From assembly GCA_030613505.1 (NCBI GenBank), contig JAUWLW010000004.1:1-64000 (forward strand): 64,000 nucleotides of DNA, in the 5' to 3' direction. This DNA is from Candidatus Zixiibacteriota bacterium. GTDB taxonomy: Bacteria > RBG-13-66-14 > B26-G2 > WVWN01. Every line of letters starts with the position of its first letter. The stretch's first letter is position 1. Under the pieces are notes generated by a model. That model was not told the DNA's origin. It saw only the letters and a program-made list of their open reading frames with translations, and did not search any database. Below are positions 59,297-64,000 of this stretch, piece after piece. The position numbers were made by a program, and so were the translations under genes.

Positions 59297-60652
59297 ATGA
59301 AGGCTAAAGTTGCGTTGACCATAGGCGGCCTCGACCCTTCGGGCGGCGCCGGCATAACTGCGGACGTCGTTACGTTTTCGGTTATCGGCGTGCACGGCGC
59401 CGCGGTCGCGACCGCTCTTACGTATCAGAACACGCGCGGCGTCTACGGGTTTTGGGCCGTCAGCGAGCGCGACCTGCGGGCGCAAATGGACGCTGTCTTA
59501 GAAGACGTCGACGTGGCCGCGGTGAAACTCGGCATGTTGGCCTCCGACCGCCTGGCGCACGAGCTGGGGCCGTACTTGTCCAAGTTTAAGGGGGACCGCG
59601 TCCCGGTAGTGTTCGACCCTGTAATGAAGGCCGGCGCGGGCCAACCGCTCTACGAGGGCGTGCCCGAGAAGACGTTTGCGGATGTTATACTGCCGCACGT
59701 GTCGCTCGCGACCCCGAATAGCGTCGAGCTCGCGTACCTCGTCGACGACGAACCGGCGCAAAACCAAGGTGAGTTACGGACGCAGGTGCGTGTGTTCCAA
59801 GGGCGGTACGGCCTGGCGGTCTTGGCCACGGGAGGCCACGTGAGCGGTAAAGCGGACGTGGTAGACGTTCTCTTTACGGGCGCGGAGATGCGGGAGTACC
59901 GCCGAGCCCGAGTGGAAGGGCCTATCCACGGTACGGGTTGTCTGGTCGCGGCCGCGGTAACAGCCTATTTAGCATCCGGTATGGACGTTCTGGAAGCGTT
60001 CGAACGCGCGGAGGAATACGTAAGCGCCGCGGTAATAGGCGCCTTCGCGGCCGGGAAGGGGGCCGCGGTACCGGGCCGGACGGCGGCAGTGTTCGGCGAC
60101 GCCGAGCGTTGGCGCGTGTACAATAACTTACTCCGTGCTGTCAACGTCTTCGAGGCGGCGAGCGGTACTTATAAATTGATTCCCGAGGTCGGGACCAATA
60201 TCGCGTACGCGTTACCGGACGCGCGTTCGGGGGACGAGGTTTGCGCCGTGTCCGGGCGGATCGCGCGGGTAGGCGCTGCGGCGCGGGCGTGCGGGACGCC
60301 GGCGTTCGGCGCCAGCGGCCATATGGCGCGTGCCGTTCTGGCGGCGATGAAACACGACGCGTCGGCTCGAGCCGGCATGAACGTCCGGTTCGGCGACGAC
60401 GTGCTCGCCGCGTGCTCGGAGCTGAAATATCGCGGGGCGGGTTTCGACCGGGCCCGCGAGCCGGCGGAGTTCGCCGGCGACGAGGGGCGGACGGTAAAGT
60501 GGGGCGTCGACGAGGCCGTGGCGGGCGTCGGTATAGTCCCCGAGATAATATTCGACCGGGGCGCCGTCGGCAAGGAACCTATGGTGCGTATATTCGGCCG
60601 GGACGCGATGGAAGTTGTCCGGAGGGCGGTCGCGATATCCCGGCGCCTTTAG
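59297..60652 (+). CDS. thiDN: Fused HMP(-P) kinase and ThiN-type thiamine-phosphate synthase
   Basis: 451 residues. Residues 1-260 are ThiD: TIGGLDPSGGAGITADVVTFS, VFDPVMKAGAGQPLY, TPNSVELAYL and HGTGCLVAAAVTAYLA. Residues 280-451 are ThiN: RVYNNLLRAVNVFE, LIPEVGTNIAYALPDA and MNVRFGDDVLAACSELKYR. The kinase makes HMP pyrophosphate and ThiN condenses it with thiazole phosphate. The fusion is common in archaea and known from some thermophilic bacteria, whereas most bacteria use ThiE. It is part of an operon with pdxJ (vitamin B6). Confidence 0.92.
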   Translation: MKAKVALTIGGLDPSGGAGITADVVTFSVIGVHGAAVATALTYQNTRGVYGFWAVSERDLRAQMDAVLEDVDVAAVKLGMLASDRLAHELGPYLSKFKGDRVPVVFDPVMKAGAGQPLYEGVPEKTFADVILPHVSLATPNSVELAYLVDDEPAQNQGELRTQVRVFQGRYGLAVLATGGHVSGKADVVDVLFTGAEMREYRRARVEGPIHGTGCLVAAAVTAYLASGMDVLEAFERAEEYVSAAVIGAFAAGKGAAVPGRTAAVFGDAERWRVYNNLLRAVNVFEAASGTYKLIPEVGTNIAYALPDARSGDEVCAVSGRIARVGAAARACGTPAFGASGHMARAVLAAMKHDASARAGMNVRFGDDVLAACSELKYRGAGFDRAREPAEFAGDEGRTVKWGVDEAVAGVGIVPEIIFDRGAVGKEPMVRIFGRDAMEVVRRAVAISRRL

Positions 60653-60670
60653 TCGGGGGAGGGCCGGCGA

Positions 60671-61264
60671 GTGCGAAGCGCCGTCGCGATTTTATTGGTA
60701 GCAGCCCTGTCGTCGTGCGGCCCGCCCGAGAAGCGCCCGCCGGCGCGGCCGGAGTACACGCCGGCAAAGACCCTTTATAATTTCAAGTTGGCGTACAACG
60801 CACCGGATTATGAGACGTACGAGGCGCTTTTCTCTCCTGAGACGTTTACGTTGAAGGCCCAGGAGCCGCCGCCCGGGTTCCCCGGGGAATGGGGTAAGCT
60901 CGAGGAAATGGAAGCCACGCGGGCGCTATTCGACGACGCGTATCACGTTGTATTGGAAATGGAGACGGCACCGGGATTAGTGGGAATGCCGCCGGCCGCG
61001 GCGACCGAATTTACGACCAAACCCCTCGACGTCCGCGTACGCGTATGGCGCGAGCCGGCGTATTGTTTTTACGCGCGCGGTAAAGTCACCTTCGGCCTTA
61101 CCCGGCCGGACGCGTCGGCCCCCTGGTTGGTCGCAGAATTGACGGACGGTACCGGCGCTTCGTACGCCGACGTCGCCGCGAACGAGCAAACCTTCCCCTG
61201 TTCGTGGGCCGCTATAAAGTGGTATTATTTACGCCGTAAGCGGGAGGAAGATGCGCGGCATTAA
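60671..61264 (+). CDS. Lipoprotein of unknown function
   Basis: 197 residues from GTG 60671 behind GGGGGAGGG. Lipobox LSSC (Cys16), then a Pro-rich linker and a domain opening TLYNFKLAYNAPDYETYEALFSPETF, which has the helix order of small NTF2-like/SnoaL folds. A late pair of Cys (FPCSW) and an aromatic-rich end complete it. No named family. It overlaps the cvpA start by 14 bp. Confidence 0.7.
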   Translation: MRSAVAILLVAALSSCGPPEKRPPARPEYTPAKTLYNFKLAYNAPDYETYEALFSPETFTLKAQEPPPGFPGEWGKLEEMEATRALFDDAYHVVLEMETAPGLVGMPPAAATEFTTKPLDVRVRVWREPAYCFYARGKVTFGLTRPDASAPWLVAELTDGTGASYADVAANEQTFPCSWAAIKWYYLRRKREEDARH

Positions 61265-61862
61265 TTGGGTTGACGCCCTATTGGCGGTGATCGTCGCAGT
61301 CAATTGCGTCTTAGGTATAAAGAGAGGCATCTTCCGCGAGTTCTTCAACCTGGCGGGTATCGCGCTCGGCCTTTTCGCCGGTTTCAGGTTGTACGAGGCG
61401 CTAGGCTGGAATATCGAAGGGTGGCTGGACGCCCGTCCGGCGGTGGCTAATTTAGCGGCCTTCGTGGTGATATTTTGCGTTATCGCTTTCGGCTCGAGCT
61501 GGCTCGGCCACCTCCTCCACCGGGGTGCCAAGAGGCTCTTCGTGGGCTGGTTCGACCGGTTGGCGGGAGGAGCTTTCGGTTTCACCCGGGGCTTAATCTT
61601 CGCCAGCGTTACGGCGTTGGTCTTCGCGCTGTTCCCGTTCTTCCCCAAGGTGGAGAGGGATTTGAACACCAGCTTGCTCGGGCCCCACGTCGTTAAGATC
61701 GCGCCGGCGATCTACGGCGCCGTCATGAAGAAGGTGCGTGGAGAGGACCACAAAGGTTTGGATATCAAGCAATTAGTCGACGAATACCTGCAGGAGGAGG
61801 AAAGTCCCGGGGAAGAGAAGGAAGTTCCCGGCGAAGGCGACGCGGGAGAGAAAATGGAATGA
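61251..61862 (+). CDS. cvpA: CvpA-family membrane protein
   Basis: 203 residues with four membrane helices; NWVDALLAVIVAVNCVLGIKRGIFREFFNLAGIALGLFAGF is the CvpA signature (short blocks DALLAVIVAVNC and GIKRGIFREFFNLAG) and RLAGGAFGFTRGLIF the second block. CvpA proteins are linked to colicin V production and envelope stress; the molecular role is unclear. The acidic C-terminal tail (PGEEKEVPGEGDAGEK) is cytoplasmic. The stop overlaps the next start. Confidence 0.87.
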   Translation: MRGINWVDALLAVIVAVNCVLGIKRGIFREFFNLAGIALGLFAGFRLYEALGWNIEGWLDARPAVANLAAFVVIFCVIAFGSSWLGHLLHRGAKRLFVGWFDRLAGGAFGFTRGLIFASVTALVFALFPFFPKVERDLNTSLLGPHVVKIAPAIYGAVMKKVRGEDHKGLDIKQLVDEYLQEEESPGEEKEVPGEGDAGEKME

Positions 61863-62677
61863 GCGCTGAAGAACGGCAACTCCGTCTTCCGGTGGACCAC
61901 CACGTACATACGCCGTTATGCGGCCACGCCGAGGGCGCGCCCAGGGCGTACGTCGTTGCGGCCGACGGCCTGGCCGGCATCGGCTTCAGCGACCATTTAC
62001 CGTATCTCGAGCCGGCTAAAGCCGACCCCGCGTTGGCGATGTCGTGGGACGAGTTGCCGGTTTATCTCGACGGAATTCAGCGGCTAAAGGGTAAATCGGC
62101 CACGCCGGTCTTATTGGGGATCGAGGCGGACTATTTCCCGGGTCAAGAGACGCGGCTCGAGGCGGTACTTGCGGCGTTGCCGTTGGACTACGTTTGCGGC
62201 GCGATACATTGGGTGGGCGACTGGCCTTTCGACGACTCGCGCCACCTTCGACGATACGAGGGCGCCGACGTGACGGCGTTGTACCGCGATTACTACAGGC
62301 TGGTAGCCGAAATGGCTCGCGCCGGCCTTTTCGACCTCTGGGCGCATCCCGATTTGCCGAAGAAGTTCGGCTATTCGCCGGAGGAAACGGTGCGGGACGC
62401 GGAGGACGAAGCGTTGGCGGCCGTCGCCGCGGCCCGTATGGTCCTGGAGGTGAATACCTCCGGCTTGCGGAAGCCCGTGGGCGAGATTTATCCGTCACTC
62501 GAGTTGCTGCGGCGCGCCCGCGCCCTCGGGATCCCGATAACGTTCGGGTCCGACGCGCACGCGCCGTACGAGGTAGGCCACGAGTTCGAACGGGCGGTGG
62601 CTCAGGCGAAGGAGGCGGGATACCGTACGTACGTAACTTTCTTGCGCCGCGAGAGGATTACCGTCCCGTTGCCTTGA
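61859..62677 (+). CDS. hisJ: PHP-family histidinol-phosphatase
   Basis: 272 residues. Metal-binding PHP motifs in order: DHHVHTPLCGHAEG, GIGFSDHLPY, GIEADYF, GAIHWVGD, LWAHPDLPK and FGSDAHAPYEVG. The layout is that of HisK/HisJ histidinol-phosphatases, but the PHP fold also includes other phosphoesterases, and no his genes are near. ATGA overlap with cvpA. Confidence 0.85.
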   Translation: MSAEERQLRLPVDHHVHTPLCGHAEGAPRAYVVAADGLAGIGFSDHLPYLEPAKADPALAMSWDELPVYLDGIQRLKGKSATPVLLGIEADYFPGQETRLEAVLAALPLDYVCGAIHWVGDWPFDDSRHLRRYEGADVTALYRDYYRLVAEMARAGLFDLWAHPDLPKKFGYSPEETVRDAEDEALAAVAAARMVLEVNTSGLRKPVGEIYPSLELLRRARALGIPITFGSDAHAPYEVGHEFERAVAQAKEAGYRTYVTFLRRERITVPLP

Positions 62678-62716
62678 AGTACCGGCGCGGTTTTAATATT
62701 CGCGTAAGGAGGAAGT

Positions 62717-63445
62717 ATGCGGTTGGGAGTTAACGTCGACCACGTAGCTACGGTTCGCCAGGCGCGGGGTACTTTCGAACCGGACCCGGTGGCCGCGGCG
62801 TACGCCGCCGAACGGGGGGGCGCCGCCCATATCACGATACATCTCCGCGAGGACCGGCGCCACATCCAGGAGCGCGACCTCGAGATATTGAGCCGGACGG
62901 TGGCCATCGGCATAGACCTCGAGATGGCGGCCACCGGCGATATGGTCGCCGTCGCCTTGAAATATAAACCGGCGTTCGTGACGCTCGTGCCGGAGCGGCG
63001 CGAGGAGCTGACCACGGAAGGCGGCCTCGACGTCGCCGCCGGGCGCAAGCGGTTGGCCGACGTCGTCACCGAACTCGGCGAGGGCGGCGTCCCGGTGAGT
63101 ACTTTCGTGGAGCCGGCGGAGGAACAGATCGCGGCCTCGCGGGAGGTAGGCGCGGCGACGGTCGAGATCCATACCGGCTCGTACGCCAACGCCGCCGCGT
63201 CGGAAAGGCCCGCGCGGCGAGAGGAAATGGCGGCGGCGGCGCGCTTCGCCGCGTCTCTTGGCTTGCGAGTAAGCGCCGGCCACGGCCTCACTTATTACAA
63301 CGTCAAGCCGGCGGCGGCTATCCCCGAGCTGGAGGAACTCAATATCGGGCACAGCATCGTGGCGCGAGCGATGTTCGTAGGCCTGGAAGAAGCCACGAGG
63401 CAAATGTTAGCCTTAATGCGCCAGGCGCGCGTGGGGTTCGAATGA
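62717..63445 (+). CDS. pdxJ: Pyridoxine 5'-phosphate synthase
   Basis: 242 residues after [80 protein letters not shown] and [15 protein letters not shown] are all PdxJ blocks, with the catalytic Glu and His in place. It condenses 3-amino-1-hydroxyacetone phosphate and deoxyxylulose phosphate. Overlaps acpS by 4 bp, a pairing seen in many bacteria. Confidence 0.96.
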   Translation: MRLGVNVDHVATVRQARGTFEPDPVAAAYAAERGGAAHITIHLREDRRHIQERDLEILSRTVAIGIDLEMAATGDMVAVALKYKPAFVTLVPERREELTTEGGLDVAAGRKRLADVVTELGEGGVPVSTFVEPAEEQIAASREVGAATVEIHTGSYANAAASERPARREEMAAAARFAASLGLRVSAGHGLTYYNVKPAAAIPELEELNIGHSIVARAMFVGLEEATRQMLALMRQARVGFE

Positions 63446-63825
63446 CGGCAATAATCGGGATAGGCGTCGATTTGATCGAGGTAAGCCGCGTCGTTCGAGC
63501 GTACGAGCGTTTCGGCGACCGGTTACTGGAGCGCCTGTTTACGCCCGAGGAGAGGGAGTACTGCATGGCGCGCGTCGAATTCGGCTGCGCGCTGGCGGGC
63601 AGGTTTGCGGCCAAGGAAGCGGTAGTCAAAGCCCTCTCGCCGACGGCGCTCATGGGGCTGGCGTACCGCGACGTGGCTGTCAGGGCCGACGGCAATCGGC
63701 CCACGGTCGAGCTCACCGGCGTGGCCGCGGCGCTCGCCGCCGAACGCGGCGTTGAGAACGTTATGGTAACCATAAGCCATGAGAAAGGCTACGCCATGGC
63801 GTTCGCCATGGCGCTCGGGAAATGA
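63442..63825 (+). CDS. acpS: Holo-[acyl-carrier-protein] synthase
   Basis: 127 residues. [21 protein letters not shown] has the first metal-binding Asp, [13 protein letters not shown] the second metal-binding Glu; [15 protein letters not shown] is the C-terminal block. It transfers phosphopantetheine from CoA to ACP. pdxJ-acpS adjacency is usual. CoA precursors come from the panBCD genes elsewhere in the window. Confidence 0.95.
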   Translation: MTAIIGIGVDLIEVSRVVRAYERFGDRLLERLFTPEEREYCMARVEFGCALAGRFAAKEAVVKALSPTALMGLAYRDVAVRADGNRPTVELTGVAAALAAERGVENVMVTISHEKGYAMAFAMALGK

Positions 63826-64000
63826 AGCTGAAGTTGGGAAAGAAGCAGAAAAGCCGATTGAACCGGGCCAATCTGAAGAAGGTCCCGGCCGAGGTGCGCG
63901 ATGTCGTAGCCACGCTACGGGCCGCGGGTAAGCAGGCGTACCTGGTGGGCGGCTGCGTCCGCGACCTGCTCGCCGGCCTCGACGCCGTAGATTTCGACGT
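63822..64000 (+). CDS. cca: CCA-adding enzyme / poly(A) polymerase, 5' part only
   Basis: About 59 codons visible from ATG 63822 (ATGA overlap with acpS) to the window edge. After a Lys-rich start, YLVGGCVRDLLAGLDAVDFD is the nucleotidyltransferase motif (GGxVRD and the first catalytic Asp in D-F-D) of class II CCA-adding enzymes and bacterial poly(A) polymerases. The visible part cannot separate these two, and the specificity regions lie outside the window. Confidence 0.85.
   Translation, partial: MKLKLGKKQKSRLNRANLKKVPAEVRDVVATLRAAGKQAYLVGGCVRDLLAGLDAVDFD

Noticed and set aside
1..64000. Mobile elements, phage, integrons or defence systems
   Set aside because: No transposase, integrase, terminal inverted repeats, toxin-antitoxin pair or restriction gene seen; the HNH gene is of the stand-alone chromosomal type.

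Overview
The window is a GC-rich, gene-dense bacterial chromosome segment with no rRNA, tRNA, CRISPR array or insertion sequence that I can see. The gene set is that of a diderm (two-membrane) bacterium: LptE- and BamD-like lipoproteins, TonB-receptor-type barrels, a PorV/PorQ-family barrel, a GWxTD-domain protein and a secreted protein with a FlgD/type-IX-like C-terminal domain. GWxTD plus PorV/PorQ plus FlgD-like tails point to an uncultured lineage in or near the FCB group (Coatesbacteria, Eisenbacteria or WOR-3 type). That placement is inference from gene families; no marker tree was possible.

Layout. 1-5.1 kb: a minus-strand purine/HAD/radical-SAM cluster, rpsT, then holA-lptE-HNH. 5.1-13.7 kb: a surface module with two exported proteins ending in the same decapeptide (SLGRVKALFE), a TonB-dependent receptor, a FlgD-tailed secreted protein and a PorV/PorQ barrel. 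13.7-17.9 kb: envelope lipoproteins followed by nadD and a YqeK-like HD protein. 17.9-32.3 kb: a flippase, then a 13-kb co-directional block running from folK-panBCD through a TPR/barrel pair, hslU and amrS to tldD-tldE, with one clear promoter and one clear terminator. 32.4-45.6 kb: sugar and cell-wall genes (an unusual DegT-family dehydratase, a polyprenol-phosphate glycosyltransferase, an M23 peptidase, a GT39-like enzyme), rqcH, argS-rsfS-aminotransferase and a SPASM radical SAM gene. 45.7-58.0 kb: respiratory complex I as nuoABCDHIJKLMN, without nuoEFG and interrupted by four unrelated small genes. 58.1-64.0 kb: an operon of M23 peptidase, thiDN, a lipoprotein, cvpA, a PHP phosphatase, pdxJ, acpS and a CCA-adding enzyme that runs off the edge.

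Regulation. Many promoters can be read by eye as TTGAnn-17 bp-TAnnnT. Several place the predicted transcription start only 0-13 nt before the start codon, which suggests frequent leaderless transcription. The first two surface genes instead have 120-150 nt leaders that can fold, one of them with a terminator-like hairpin.

The most interesting signals are the shared C-terminal tail (identical protein, different codons), the NADH-module-less complex I with embedded accessory genes, the DegT-family protein with His in place of the PLP lysine beside a cysteine cluster, the arginyl-tRNA synthetase with Asn in place of the HIGH histidines, and the plugless TonB-type barrel joined to a large TPR protein.
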